Below, piece by piece: positions 1-8,537 of a DNA stretch of 64,000 bases. Position 1 is the stretch's first letter. Each line of letters opens with the position of its first letter. This stretch comes from CADEDV01 sp964437415 (lineage in GTDB: Bacteria; Bacteroidota; Bacteroidia; Chitinophagales; Chitinophagaceae). The translations under genes and the position numbers were made by a program. The notes below the pieces were generated by a model. It saw only the letters and a program-made list of their open reading frames with translations, did no database searches and was not told the origin of the DNA. Location: NCBI GenBank assembly GCA_964437415.1, contig CAYTGN010000004.1:186001-250000 (forward strand), in the 5' to 3' direction.

Positions 1-62
1 CCACTGTTTTTGTGCTCAGTACATTCCAGAATCACTTGTACACGGTTTCCTTTCTTTGCCAT
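1..62 (-). CDS. rpmG: 50S ribosomal protein L33, N-terminal part (cut by window edge)
   Basis: Reading leftward from the ATG at 62-60, the first 20 codons give MAKKGNRVQVILECTEHKNS, the conserved start of bacterial L33 (about 60 residues in full), a component of the large ribosomal subunit. The rest lies outside the window. It follows rpmB by 22 bases on the same strand, the usual Bacteroidota rpmB-rpmG pairing, so the two are very likely co-transcribed. Confidence 0.93.
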   Translation of the reverse strand, partial: MAKKGNRVQVILECTEHKNS

Positions 63-84
63 TTTCTATTCAGTTTTTTGACGA

Positions 85-321
85 TTAGATGTGTTGTCCC
101 TGTGCCCTCAGTTCTTTCACCACCGTGTAAAGACCTTTCTTGTTGATGGTACGGATCGCTTCTGTTGACAGTTTCAGGGTGATCCATTTATCCTCTTCGG
201 CCAGGTAAAACCTTTTTTTCTGCAAATTGGGCAGAAAACGGCGTTTTGTTTTGATATTGGAGTGAGACACTTTATTCCCACCGATCGGTATTTTACCTGT
301 AACCTGACATACTCTGGCCAT
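85..321 (-). CDS. rpmB: 50S ribosomal protein L28
   Basis: The 78-residue product begins MARVCQVTGKIPIGGNKVSH and continues with the L28 pattern (SNIKTKRRFLPNLQ, then WITLKLSTEAIRTINKKG). It is a structural protein of the large ribosomal subunit. The open frame extends about 20 codons upstream, but homology places the start at the ATG at 321. rpmG lies 22 bases downstream. A TAnnTTTG -7 box and a small hairpin lie just upstream. Confidence 0.95.
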   Translation of the reverse strand: MARVCQVTGKIPIGGNKVSHSNIKTKRRFLPNLQKKRFYLAEEDKWITLKLSTEAIRTINKKGLYTVVKELRAQGQHI

Positions 322-340
322 GATGATTCGAAATTTTAGT

Positions 341-366
341 CCCGAAAAATTCGGGAGGCAAAGGTA
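341..366 (-). promoter_or_regulatory. rpmB-rpmG -7 box and leader hairpin
   Basis: On the minus strand TACCTTTG (366-359) matches the Bacteroidota -7 consensus TAnnTTTG. No clear -33 TTG is seen at the expected distance. Immediately downstream, CCCGAA/TTCGGG (355-350 and 346-341) forms a 6-bp stem with a 3-nt loop that would lie at or near the 5' end of the transcript, about 20 nt before the rpmB start. The hairpin could stabilise the mRNA or be a control site; this is inference. Confidence 0.45.
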
Positions 367-420
367 GGGGAAAGAAGGCAAAAATTTTCTGCCCTTTTGA
401 GTTTTTTTTGCCCATTTGTT

Positions 421-441
421 GAAAAAGGCCGGAAATGGCCT
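421..441 (-). terminator. Rho-independent terminator of the TonB-dependent receptor gene
   Basis: On the minus strand AGGCC-ATTTCC-GGCCT followed by TTTTC forms a short GC-rich hairpin with a U-tract, 40 nt past the stop codon at 481. It separates the receptor gene from rpmB downstream. Confidence 0.55.
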
Positions 442-480
442 CCACCTTGAGTTTCAGGGCCAAACATAACCCATTTTTTA

Positions 481-2904
481 TCAGTTGCCTGTTCCCACCC
501 GGTTCATTTCGTCAGCAGCGCCTCCGCCCGACCTTTTGGGCTGTTTCATCGCCTTTCCAAAGCGGTACACAAAGGACAGGGTGGCTACCCGTGTGTCCCA
601 CTGCACCCTGAAATATTCAGAGGAATTTTCAAAATCAGTAAGACCCTGCATGGCCTGTGTGTAGAAGATGTCACGGACGGTGAAACGCAATGTTCCCTTG
701 TTCTGAAAAAGCTGTTTGGATACACCCAAACCCACCTGCCCTGTTGGGTCCAATACTTCCTGCAAGTCGTTTTGATTGCGGGAAATGAAAAAGCCGCTGA
801 GTTCGGCGCCCCAGCCTTTTTTGAAACGGAACTGGTTATTGAGATTCAGGTTCAGTTGGTTGATATTGGCTTTATACGGCGACCACACAAAACCTTCTAT
901 GATCTTATGATTGTAAACTGCCTGTGTTGTCAGCGACCACCAGGGGGCTGGTGACAACTGCAGGCTCATGGACAAACCGATATTCTGCATTTTACCAACA
1001 TTACCTTCGGTGTAGATGGCCGTTCCGTCCGTAGTATCGGCCAGGAATATTTGTGAAAAATAGTCCTTGGTGAAACTATAGGTTAGGCTGGTTGACAATT
1101 TTTGTTTGAACAAATGGTTCAGCTCCATGTTCCAGGTGAATTGCGGCCTGAAAAAAGGATTTCCTTTTTGCAGGGTGTATTTGTTGATGATAAATACAAA
1201 AGGATTGAGTTTGTTAAAAGCAGGGCGGTCAATTCTTCTTCCCATGCGAAAGCTGAACGTATTGAGTGAATCAGCCTCATACGACACAAACCCGGATGGG
1301 AAAAGACTGCTGTATTCCCGGTTGAAGGATGAATCTTTTACCACAGCATTGCCTAATTGTTTTGCTTTATAACCGGTGTATTCATAGCGAAGTCCTGCCT
1401 GCCAGTGCCATTTGCCCGTTTTATGGTCAAGGCTGCTGTAGAGTGCATGAATGTTTTCAGTGTAAAGAAAATGATTGCTCTTGCCAAGATCATCCTCCCA
1501 TTGGTTTCCGTTACGATTGAAATAGGCCGCTTCATTGTCTGTGTCAATCGTTGCTGATTTCAACCCCGCTTCCCACAACAGGTTTTTCATTCGTTTGGAA
1601 TAATCGGCTTTCGCAGTAAAAATGGATAGCTCCGAAGGAATATTTCCCTGTGTTGCTTCTGCCACAGTGCCCGGCGCCAGCAACTGATTCTCAAAATACT
1701 GGTAGTTGCTGATATCATACCCGATAAAATCCACATCCACTGATAATTCACTGCTAGCATCAAAAGTATGTCTTGCATTGAAGTTGATTCCTCTTTGTTC
1801 AAGTTTTGAATGACGCAATCCGAAAGTGCTGATGGTAGAATCAATAATGCCCGATTCCTTTTTCCAGTCAATGGTGCTGCGGCTGTTGCCGTCACGATCC
1901 AATGAAGTGCCGGTGAAAGCAATCCCCAGTGTTGTTTTTTTACCGGCAAAATAATCAAGCCCTGCCCGAAGATTGTGTGTCCTGTTTTTTGACTCCGTGA
2001 AATAAGGTTGTTCCAGCAAAGAAGCTATGCTGCCATCATTTCTAAAATAAGTGCGGAGGGCATACATATCCATCAAAGTGCGGCTCAGGTTATTGCTATA
2101 AGTGGCAAAGAGGTTTACCTGTCCCGACCTTGAATTAATGATAAAACTGTTATTACTTTTTGGCAAACGACCATGACCAAAAGCAACCGTAACGCTTCCG
2201 TTAAAACCCTTTTGCTTATTCTTTTTTGTTTTGATGTTAATGATGCCTGCATTGCCAGCCGCATCATATTTGGCGCCGGGGTTTTCGATCAGTTCTATCA
2301 CATCCACCTGTGAAGCACTCATACCGCTGAGCAGGTTTTGAAGGTCTGTTCCTGAAAGCTGTGTCATCTTTCCATCAATCATGATCAACACAGCAGGTCT
2401 TCCTTTCATGCTGATGTTGCCGTTGCGGTCAACACTAATTCCGGGAGATCTTTCCAGCACTTCCATCACGGTTGCCCCGGCATTGGTGATACCGGCCTCC
2501 ACATTGATCACCGTTTTGTCGGGCAGGAACTGGATCATCGGCTTTTTGGCCACCACCGTCACATCTGCCAGCAAACCATCCTCCGGGTTTAGCCTTATTG
2601 TTTCTTCTGCTGAAGAATGACGCACCAGGTCAATAGCAGCTGATTGCCCGTCCTTATGCCCGGCATGACTGGCCCTGATATAATAAATACCCGCCGGCAA
2701 ACCTTTGAACTCAGCAATGCCGGCAATTACGATCTCTTTTTTCACCAAAGATGAATCGGCACGGTACAAACTCACCGTTGCTCCTTGCAGGGAATCGTTG
2801 TTGATGCTGAGTACTGACACCCGGATGAACTTAAAGTTCGGCGGTTGTGCTGAGCCTGCATACTCAAACAGCCATAAAAAAAGTATAGAAAAAAGCAGTC
2901 TCAT
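481..2904 (-). CDS. TonB-dependent receptor, OMP_b-brl_3 type with carboxypeptidase-regulatory-like N-terminal domain
   Basis: An outer-membrane protein of 807 residues. A signal peptide (about 1-19, ending SAQ) is followed by a CarboxypepD_reg-like beta-sandwich (about 25-110) and a plug domain (about 115-235, with VMEVLERSPGISVD and NAGIINIKTKK). The remainder is a beta-barrel ending in the YRFGK stretch plus a short basic tail. These receptors import siderophores, glycans or peptides with energy from TonB; the substrate cannot be told here. There is no SusD partner next to it and it has its own terminator, so it is probably monocistronic and not a glycan-utilisation (PUL) receptor. The shared upstream region (2905-3080) is divergent to lpdA. 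Confidence 0.88.
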   Translation of the reverse strand: MRLLFSILFLWLFEYAGSAQPPNFKFIRVSVLSINNDSLQGATVSLYRADSSLVKKEIVIAGIAEFKGLPAGIYYIRASHAGHKDGQSAAIDLVRHSSAEETIRLNPEDGLLADVTVVAKKPMIQFLPDKTVINVEAGITNAGATVMEVLERSPGISVDRNGNISMKGRPAVLIMIDGKMTQLSGTDLQNLLSGMSASQVDVIELIENPGAKYDAAGNAGIINIKTKKNKQKGFNGSVTVAFGHGRLPKSNNSFIINSRSGQVNLFATYSNNLSRTLMDMYALRTYFRNDGSIASLLEQPYFTESKNRTHNLRAGLDYFAGKKTTLGIAFTGTSLDRDGNSRSTIDWKKESGIIDSTISTFGLRHSKLEQRGINFNARHTFDASSELSVDVDFIGYDISNYQYFENQLLAPGTVAEATQGNIPSELSIFTAKADYSKRMKNLLWEAGLKSATIDTDNEAAYFNRNGNQWEDDLGKSNHFLYTENIHALYSSLDHKTGKWHWQAGLRYEYTGYKAKQLGNAVVKDSSFNREYSSLFPSGFVSYEADSLNTFSFRMGRRIDRPAFNKLNPFVFIINKYTLQKGNPFFRPQFTWNMELNHLFKQKLSTSLTYSFTKDYFSQIFLADTTDGTAIYTEGNVGKMQNIGLSMSLQLSPAPWWSLTTQAVYNHKIIEGFVWSPYKANINQLNLNLNNQFRFKKGWGAELSGFFISRNQNDLQEVLDPTGQVGLGVSKQLFQNKGTLRFTVRDIFYTQAMQGLTDFENSSEYFRVQWDTRVATLSFVYRFGKAMKQPKRSGGGAADEMNRVGTGN

Positions 2905-2999
2905 AACAAGTTACAGCTAATGTATCAGGTTCTTTATTACCGTATGCCGGGTTTTGTTTCAGCGGTCATATAAAGCGACAGGAAGCAGGAAAAGCCGCT

Positions 3000-3031
3000 T
3001 TTGCCCAATTGCCTGTTTTCGGATAACTTCG
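3000..3031 (+). promoter_or_regulatory. Putative lpdA promoter
   Basis: TTTG (3000-3003), 20 nt, then TAACTTCG (3024-3031) resembles the Bacteroidota TTTG/TAnnTTTG promoter with one mismatch in the -7 element. It lies about 50 nt before the lpdA ATG. Confidence 0.35.
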
Positions 3032-3080
3032 CAGCTCGTTTCGGATAAATATTATTTACTTATCAACTAATCAACGAAAT

Positions 3081-4484
3081 ATGGCATACGATGTAGTTGT
3101 GATCGGCAGCGGACCTGGTGGTTATGTGGCCGCTATCCGTGCTTCACAGTTAGGTTTCAAAACAGCAATTATTGAAAAAGAAAGCCTGGGCGGCATCTGC
3201 CTCAACTGGGGCTGCATTCCCACCAAAGCCCTGCTTAAAAGTGCACAGGTGAATGAATATATCAAACATGCTTCTAACTATGGCATTGAAGCCAGCGGCA
3301 CTCCCAATTTTGAAGCAGTGATCAAAAGAAGCCGCGGAGTGGCCGACAAAATGAGCAAAGGCATTCAATTCCTGATGAAAAAAAACAAAATTGAGGTGAT
3401 CAATGGTTTTGGCAAACTGAAGGCCAAAGGCCAGGTGGAAGTGACTGCTGCTGACGGCAACAAAAAAACGGTTGAAGCCAAACATATCATCATCGCTACG
3501 GGTGGTCGCAGCCGTGAGTTGCCAGCGCTTAAACAGGATGGCAAAAAGATCATCGGTTATCGTGAGGCCATGAGCCTGGCTTCACTGCCCAAGTCCATGA
3601 TCGTTGTGGGGAGCGGCGCCATTGGTGTGGAGTTTGGTTATTTCTACAATAGTATGGGCAGCAAAGTGACCGTTGTTGAGTTTTTACCCCGCATTGTGCC
3701 GGTGGAAGATGAAGAAGTTTCAAAAGAGTTAGATAAGAATTTTAAGAAGAGTGGTATCAATATCATGGTGAACAGTGAAGTGACCGCTGTTGATACTTCC
3801 GGCAGCGGCGTGAAAGCTAAAGTAAAAACAGCAGATGGAGAAGTGACGGTGGAAGCTGATGTACTTTTAAGCGCTGTGGGTGTGTCAGCTAATATCGAAG
3901 GTATCGGCCTGGAAGAACTGGGCATCAAAACGGACAAAGGCCGCATCATGGTTGATAAATTTTATCAAACCAATGTGCCGGGTATTTATGCCATCGGCGA
4001 TTGCGTATCGGGGCAGGCTTTGGCCCACGTTGCCAGCAAAGAAGGAATTATTTGTGTAGAAAATATCGGCTACAACGAAAAGAAATATCATCACCAGCCC
4101 GAATCATTGGACTATAACAATGTTCCGGGTTGCACTTACTGCTATCCTGAAATTGCTTCCGTAGGTTATACAGAAAAACAAGCTAAAGAAGCAGGTTATG
4201 AAGTGAAAGTGGGTAAGTTCCCGCTAAGCCCCTCCGGCAAAGCTGTCGCTGCCGGCCATACCGAAGGTTTTGTAAAAGTGATCTTTGATGCCAAATACGG
4301 TGAATGGCTGGGCACTCACATGATCGGCTATAACGTTACCGAGCTGATCGCAGAAACTGTGGTGGCAAGAAAGTTAGAAACAACGCATCATGAAGTGCTA
4401 AACAGCATTCACCCTCATCCCACTATGAGTGAGAATATAAAAGATGCCATTGAAGTGGCATATGGTGAAGCTATCCATATTTAA
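3081..4484 (+). CDS. lpdA: Dihydrolipoyl dehydrogenase (E3)
   Basis: A 467-residue flavoprotein disulfide reductase. It reoxidises dihydrolipoamide on the E2 subunits of 2-oxo acid dehydrogenases and on the glycine cleavage H protein, passing electrons to NAD+. Visible motifs are the FAD-binding VIGSGPGGYVAAIRASQLG at the N-terminus, the redox disulfide GGICLNWGCIPTKAL (Cys40 and Cys45), the NAD-binding VVGSGAIGVEFG, the second FAD motif GIYAIGDC, and the C-terminal HPHPTMSE with the catalytic His-Glu pair. Length is typical. It stands alone; an E2 gene of the same enzyme class lies at 19431. A terminator follows directly. Confidence 0.96.
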   Translation: MAYDVVVIGSGPGGYVAAIRASQLGFKTAIIEKESLGGICLNWGCIPTKALLKSAQVNEYIKHASNYGIEASGTPNFEAVIKRSRGVADKMSKGIQFLMKKNKIEVINGFGKLKAKGQVEVTAADGNKKTVEAKHIIIATGGRSRELPALKQDGKKIIGYREAMSLASLPKSMIVVGSGAIGVEFGYFYNSMGSKVTVVEFLPRIVPVEDEEVSKELDKNFKKSGINIMVNSEVTAVDTSGSGVKAKVKTADGEVTVEADVLLSAVGVSANIEGIGLEELGIKTDKGRIMVDKFYQTNVPGIYAIGDCVSGQALAHVASKEGIICVENIGYNEKKYHHQPESLDYNNVPGCTYCYPEIASVGYTEKQAKEAGYEVKVGKFPLSPSGKAVAAGHTEGFVKVIFDAKYGEWLGTHMIGYNVTELIAETVVARKLETTHHEVLNSIHPHPTMSENIKDAIEVAYGEAIHI

Positions 4485-4507
4485 GGGCATGAATATTTAA
4501 ATAGCTG

Positions 4508-4540
4508 AAAGGATTATTGGGTGACCAATGATCCTTTTTC
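4508..4540 (+). terminator. Rho-independent terminator after lpdA
   Basis: AAAGGATTATTGG (4508-4520) pairs with CCAATGATCCTTT (4525-4537): 13 bp with one G-U wobble and a GTGA loop, followed by a T-run. It begins 24 nt after the lpdA stop. Confidence 0.85.
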
Positions 4541-4552
4541 ATTTTGTAATAA

Positions 4553-4579
4553 CAAAAAAAAGAGCCGCCATAGCGACTC
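4553..4579 (-). terminator. Rho-independent terminator of the M43 protease gene
   Basis: On the minus strand GAGTCGC-TATG-GCGGCTC (one wobble) is followed by eight T, 24 nt past the stop at 4603. With the lpdA terminator it separates the two convergent genes. Confidence 0.85.
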
Positions 4580-4602
4580 CTTTCAAACCGTCCATTGGTT
4601 CT

Positions 4603-5856
4603 CTATAATTTGATGAATTTTTGTTTGATGGTTTCGCCGTCATCCTTCTTTCCGGCGAGATAGTACATGCCGGAACTGAGTTTTCCGACATTCACCTGCT
4701 GCACTTTGGATGTCACTGTGAACTGCATCATCACCTGACCCTGCTGATTGAAAATGCTGATGACTTTTCCCAACCACCGGATATCATAGGAAAGATCAAG
4801 TGTCATTTCTGTGAGAGCAGGATTGGGAAAGAGGTGCGGCTGCAGCCATCGGGGCGGTTCGTCCGGCAGTGGCGACTCAAGTATCAATGGTTCATTCAGC
4901 CCTGTAGATGACAAGATAGAATGACGTGGACCTCCTGTTAAAAAAAGATTCCTCATTCTTGCTTTCTGCCCCTTGGTAAAAAGATTCATACATGCATCAT
5001 TCGTAAAATCCATGTAGTTCATAAACATATCGCCATAGGGACCATTGCCACATGAAACTTTAGCCGTGGCCGGACAACCTGTGTTATAACTGCTTTGCTT
5101 TGGTGTATCATCCACTCCGTCATCACCGCAATGTTCATCACCCCAGAGATGTTTCAGATTCATCCAATGTCCCGCTTCATGCACAGCGGTTCTGCCTAAC
5201 TCAAATCCACCGCTGCCGCCTGTGCCGAAAACGCTGTAGCCAAGAACGATACCGTCTTTGGCGGGATCACCTCCGGGAAAAGTGGAATAACCCGCCACTC
5301 TTGACAAGTTGCATACCCAAATGTTCAGGTAGCTTTTACTGTCCCATCCATCAGCACCCATTTCGGAAGAAAATTTCATTTTATCATCTGCCTTCCATGA
5401 TTTCACCGGTGTATATTTTCTTACAATACCATTGGTGCTCCTTCTTTGGGGATCAGATGTAGCGAGATGAAATTCAATTTCACAATCCGCAGCAAGCGAT
5501 GCAAAATGGGCCGGGGCATTGGCAGTGTCCGCATTCTGACGACGAAAACTCTTGTTGAGTGTTTCAATCTGGTGCATGACCTGCTCATCAGAAATATTCT
5601 CATGCGGCTGATTGTACAGTATGTGTACTACAACAGGTATTCTGATCACTGCATTGGAAGAAGTTCGCTGATTGGCCCTGTTCTGTTCAGTGATATATGG
5701 AAGAATAGAATTTTCAAGTTGGTGAAGTACGGCTGCCTGTGAAGGGTCGCTTTGCAACTGGCTTTCAAGATAGGCGGCGGTGCCACAGGTTTTTTGTGCC
5801 TGCAGATGAACAGCCATAGTAAAGCAGAAAATAAGTAATGCCAGTTTTGCCTTCAT
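4603..5856 (-). CDS. Secreted M43 (pappalysin-like) zinc metalloprotease with T9SS sorting domain
   Basis: An exported protease of 417 residues counted from the preferred ATG at 5856; an ATG five codons upstream at 5871 gives 422 and the numbering used here. The signal peptide (MKAKLALLIFCFTMAVHLQAQ) is followed by a catalytic domain with zinc motif HEAGHWMNLKH (231-241) and the Met-turn MNYMD (284-288), both typical of M43 metzincins. The last 75 residues (from HLFPNPALTEM to IKQKFIKL) are a type A T9SS C-terminal domain, which directs transport over the outer membrane and is then removed. It is flanked by its own terminator and a long upstream region, so it is probably transcribed alone. 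Confidence 0.9.
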   Translation of the reverse strand: MKAKLALLIFCFTMAVHLQAQKTCGTAAYLESQLQSDPSQAAVLHQLENSILPYITEQNRANQRTSSNAVIRIPVVVHILYNQPHENISDEQVMHQIETLNKSFRRQNADTANAPAHFASLAADCEIEFHLATSDPQRRSTNGIVRKYTPVKSWKADDKMKFSSEMGADGWDSKSYLNIWVCNLSRVAGYSTFPGGDPAKDGIVLGYSVFGTGGSGGFELGRTAVHEAGHWMNLKHLWGDEHCGDDGVDDTPKQSSYNTGCPATAKVSCGNGPYGDMFMNYMDFTNDACMNLFTKGQKARMRNLFLTGGPRHSILSSTGLNEPLILESPLPDEPPRWLQPHLFPNPALTEMTLDLSYDIRWLGKVISIFNQQGQVMMQFTVTSKVQQVNVGKLSSGMYYLAGKKDDGETIKQKFIKL

Positions 5857-6011
5857 AAGTACCTGTATCATTTGGGTCGTTCATGGGCATAATGCAGCGC
5901 CATGAGGCTTCATACGGATTGGAAATGATCAGGATAATGGGAAATAAAAATGAGGGTGATCCAGGGATACGATTTTCGGGGAGGTTTTCCTGAAGGAGTA
6001 TCAGTGCAGGC

Positions 6012-6019
6012 CAAATATA
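6012..6019 (-). promoter_or_regulatory. -7 box upstream of the M43 protease gene
   Basis: TATATTTG on the minus strand matches TAnnTTTG. No convincing -33 element is seen. It would give a leader of about 150 nt. The rest of the divergent gap (5857-6148) shows nothing else I can name. Confidence 0.3.
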
Positions 6020-6121
6020 ATCGTTTTAATTTATTGTTTCTGAATTTTTTGCATCGTATTTTTCCGATACCGGTGACAGTTGGTTGTCATGGTTTTAACA
6101 GGACAATATCCGGTTCTTATT

Positions 6122-6129
6122 TACATTTG
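6122..6129 (+). promoter_or_regulatory. -7 box upstream of the glutaminyl cyclase gene
   Basis: TACATTTG matches the TAnnTTTG consensus exactly and ends 19 nt before the ATG at 6149. No clear -33 box. Placement this close to the start supports the 6149 ATG over the upstream in-frame alternative at 6080. Confidence 0.4.
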
Positions 6130-6148
6130 CCTGATTCAACCTCTATGT

Positions 6149-6940
6149 ATGAAAACACTATACCTTTTCTTTTTGCTGACGGTACTTGCATCCTGCAAGA
6201 ATAATGACGAAAACGGAAACGAAAATGGCGAAAAGCCGGAGCCTCCAAAGACCCTCAGCTATTCCCTCAACAGCACTTTCCCGCATGACACCTCCTTTTA
6301 TACACAGGGTCTGGTTATTTACAAAGGAGAATTATATGAAGGCACCGGGCTGGAAGGAAGATCAAGACTGATGAGAGTGGACCTTGCTACTGGAAAACCG
6401 CTACAGCAAATAAATCTTGATCAAAAATACTTTGGCGAAGGTATCACAATCATCAATGATACATTGTATCAACTCACCTGGCAAAACAAAGTGGTGTTCA
6501 TGTACAGCCTGAAAGATTTCAAAAAATTAAAAGAATTCCCGATTCACACCGATGGCTGGGGTATCACCACCGATGGAAAAGAACTGATCGTCAGCGACGG
6601 CACCAGCAATCTTAATTTCTATGAACCCGGCACATTCAAATTGCTGCGCACCGTCAACATCACCGAAGCCGGAGGTTTAGTAAACAATGTGAATGAGCTG
6701 GAATATATTGACGGGTATGTTTATGCCAACCGCTACCAAACGGATCATATCCTTAAAATTGACCCTGTAACGGGCATAGTTGTAGCAAAAATTGATTTCT
6801 CAACCCTGACCAACCAGGTAAAATCAAAATATCCCTGGGTAGATTATTTCAACGGTATTGCTTACGATAGCAGCAACAAAAAAATCTATGTGACCGGGAA
6901 ACTATGGCCTGAGCTTTATGAGGTTCAATTCAGCCAGTAA
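6149..6940 (+). CDS. Glutaminyl-peptide cyclotransferase-like lipoprotein
   Basis: 263 residues from the ATG at 6149. The N-terminus MKTLYLFFLLTVLASC is a lipoprotein signal with the lipobox LASC, followed by a charged linker. The rest is the beta-propeller of the plant/bacterial glutamine cyclotransferase family: FPHDTSFYTQGLVIYKGELY, YEGTGLEGRSRL, LTWQNKVVF, GWGITTDGKELIVSDG, NELEYIDGYVYANRY, NGIAYDSSNKKIYVTGK. The family converts N-terminal Gln to pyroglutamate on secreted proteins. That fits T9SS organisms, where many mature exported proteins begin with Gln (established for related species; not shown for this one). Convergent with the next gene, 6 nt apart. Confidence 0.88.
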   Translation: MKTLYLFFLLTVLASCKNNDENGNENGEKPEPPKTLSYSLNSTFPHDTSFYTQGLVIYKGELYEGTGLEGRSRLMRVDLATGKPLQQINLDQKYFGEGITIINDTLYQLTWQNKVVFMYSLKDFKKLKEFPIHTDGWGITTDGKELIVSDGTSNLNFYEPGTFKLLRTVNITEAGGLVNNVNELEYIDGYVYANRYQTDHILKIDPVTGIVVAKIDFSTLTNQVKSKYPWVDYFNGIAYDSSNKKIYVTGKLWPELYEVQFSQ

Positions 6941-6946
6941 AACATT

Positions 6947-7846
6947 TCAGGTCTTCTTAATAATGTAGATCACCGAACTGCATTCTTTTACACTTCCCAT
7001 TGCCCGGATATTGGACCGCAGCCCTGTCCAGCAGGCGCCGATCAAATTGGTTTCACCCGTTTTATATTTACTACTTAGCATGGAAATATAAAAGCTGTCA
7101 AACCACATGGGTTTGTATTTTGTGATCTTCATTCCGGCATCATCCACCAGCTTTTTCATCGCAGCAGGAGAAAAATGCCACAAATGCCTCGGCACATCGT
7201 ATGCCGCCCAGTGTTCTTTAAAAACAGCAGCGTCTGTGCTGGTATAATTGGGCACTGCGATAAACAAAATTCCTTTTTCTTTCAGTAATGATTTTAGTTG
7301 TTGTAGGTATGATCTCAGATCATGCACATGTTCCAGCACATGCCAGAGGGTGATGGCATCAAAACTACCTGCCGGCAATTGAAACAGGCGCCGGGTTTCT
7401 TCGAGTTCAACATCATTAAGCTCTTTTGCCAGTTTCCTGGCGCCTGCATCCGGTTCCAGCCCTGTCACCGACCAGCCATTTGCTTTCATCTCATTCACAA
7501 AAGCGCCGCTGCCGCTGCCCACATCCAGCAGGTTCCCATTTTCCAGGCCGGTTTGCCTTTGCAGCAATTTTCGCTTTGACCGCAATGTCCTTTTACGAAC
7601 GATTTGATACATCCGGTTGATCAGCCCTTTGGAAGTATTGCTGTGAGAAATATAATCTTCTGACTGGTAATAGCGGCCAATCGCCGTTTCTGCAGGAACA
7701 TCCTGGGTGAACCGGAGGCTGCAATCATCGCATTGCCAGATAGCAAACTCTTCTCCGCTCACAGTATGATCCTTTGCCAGTAAGACATTTTTCACAGCAT
7801 TAGAGCCGCAAACGGGGCAATTGGTATAATGAATGGTAGCACTCAT
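6947..7846 (-). CDS. Class I SAM-dependent methyltransferase with N-terminal zinc-ribbon
   Basis: 299 residues from the ATG at 7846 (the longer frame would start with TTG). The first part has two CxxC pairs (CPVCG and CDDC) suggesting a zinc ribbon. The Methyltransf_23-type Rossmann fold follows: LLDVGSGSGAFVNEMKANG (motif I), GLEPD, then FDAITLWHVLEHV and LFIAVPNY. Such proteins often act in cell-surface polysaccharide or small-molecule methylation; the substrate is unknown. No operon partner is evident, since the HU-like gene upstream is 43 nt away on the same strand. Confidence 0.8.
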   Translation of the reverse strand: MSATIHYTNCPVCGSNAVKNVLLAKDHTVSGEEFAIWQCDDCSLRFTQDVPAETAIGRYYQSEDYISHSNTSKGLINRMYQIVRKRTLRSKRKLLQRQTGLENGNLLDVGSGSGAFVNEMKANGWSVTGLEPDAGARKLAKELNDVELEETRRLFQLPAGSFDAITLWHVLEHVHDLRSYLQQLKSLLKEKGILFIAVPNYTSTDAAVFKEHWAAYDVPRHLWHFSPAAMKKLVDDAGMKITKYKPMWFDSFYISMLSSKYKTGETNLIGACWTGLRSNIRAMGSVKECSSVIYIIKKT

Positions 7847-7889
7847 GCCGGGTGGCAAAGTAATAGGAAAATCATTAAATGGAGATGAT

Positions 7890-8537
7890 TCAGGGAATTG
7901 ATTGATAGGTAGGCGAAGAAACCTCAGGGTTCGTCTTTTGCCTGTTGCCTGACGATGATATTTTCAATCCATTGGCAGAAAAATACCAGCCGCAAAACAA
8001 TGTGGTTGCGATGCCAATGATCAGCGCCCATGCCCACCAATGCACTTTTTCTGTATCCTGGTGGCTGAAGTATTCCCTCATTTGCGCAGCGGTCTTTTCA
8101 TCTTCACCCACCCTCACGGTATGCTCTGCCTGTGAACGAACTACTTTTTCCGCCGCGATAGATTTATCAAAAACAGGTTCGATAGTTTCGGGGTCAAATT
8201 TTATTTCAGTGCCAAGCCCGGTTTTTAAAGTGCCGATACCATTCCAGTCAATTTTTTCACCGGCCTGCAATTTTCTTTTAACCTCAAAAGCAAAATCATT
8301 GAAACGGATCACAGCATCCCGGTCAGTAATATTTAGCGTAGCAGCCAGCCAGTTGATAAAATGTCTCGAAGCTGTTCCGGCTCCCTGTTCCAATGAGACA
8401 GAATAAACAGGCGGAAGTATTTGCCTGTTCACAAAATCAGCGCTGGCAGGTTGTCTGTTCAATAAAAATGTACCGATGCCCGGTACATTCAATTGTCTGT
8501 AAGTGGTGAAATAGTGATACAGTTCTCCGTACATCAT
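7890..8537 (-). CDS. HU-CCDC81-like domain protein with one transmembrane helix
   Basis: 215 residues. The N-terminal 130 residues match the pair of HU-like domains found in Bacteroidota proteins related to eukaryotic CCDC81 (GIGTFLLNRQPA, then FNDFAFEVKRKLQAGEKIDWNGIGTL). A single membrane helix follows (about 173-192, WWAWALIIGIATTLFCGWYF) and a short Ser/Pro-rich tail. Relatives usually carry a C-terminal SPOR domain, which is absent here. The start overlaps the stop of the barrel gene upstream by one base, so the TPR, barrel and HU genes form one translationally coupled unit. A role at the cell envelope is inference. Confidence 0.7.
   Translation of the reverse strand: MMYGELYHYFTTYRQLNVPGIGTFLLNRQPASADFVNRQILPPVYSVSLEQGAGTASRHFINWLAATLNITDRDAVIRFNDFAFEVKRKLQAGEKIDWNGIGTLKTGLGTEIKFDPETIEPVFDKSIAAEKVVRSQAEHTVRVGEDEKTAAQMREYFSHQDTEKVHWWAWALIIGIATTLFCGWYFSANGLKISSSGNRQKTNPEVSSPTYQSIP

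Noticed and set aside
4508..4579. A CRISPR-like or regulatory RNA at the lpdA/M43 junction
   Set aside because: It is two back-to-back rho-independent terminators for convergent genes.
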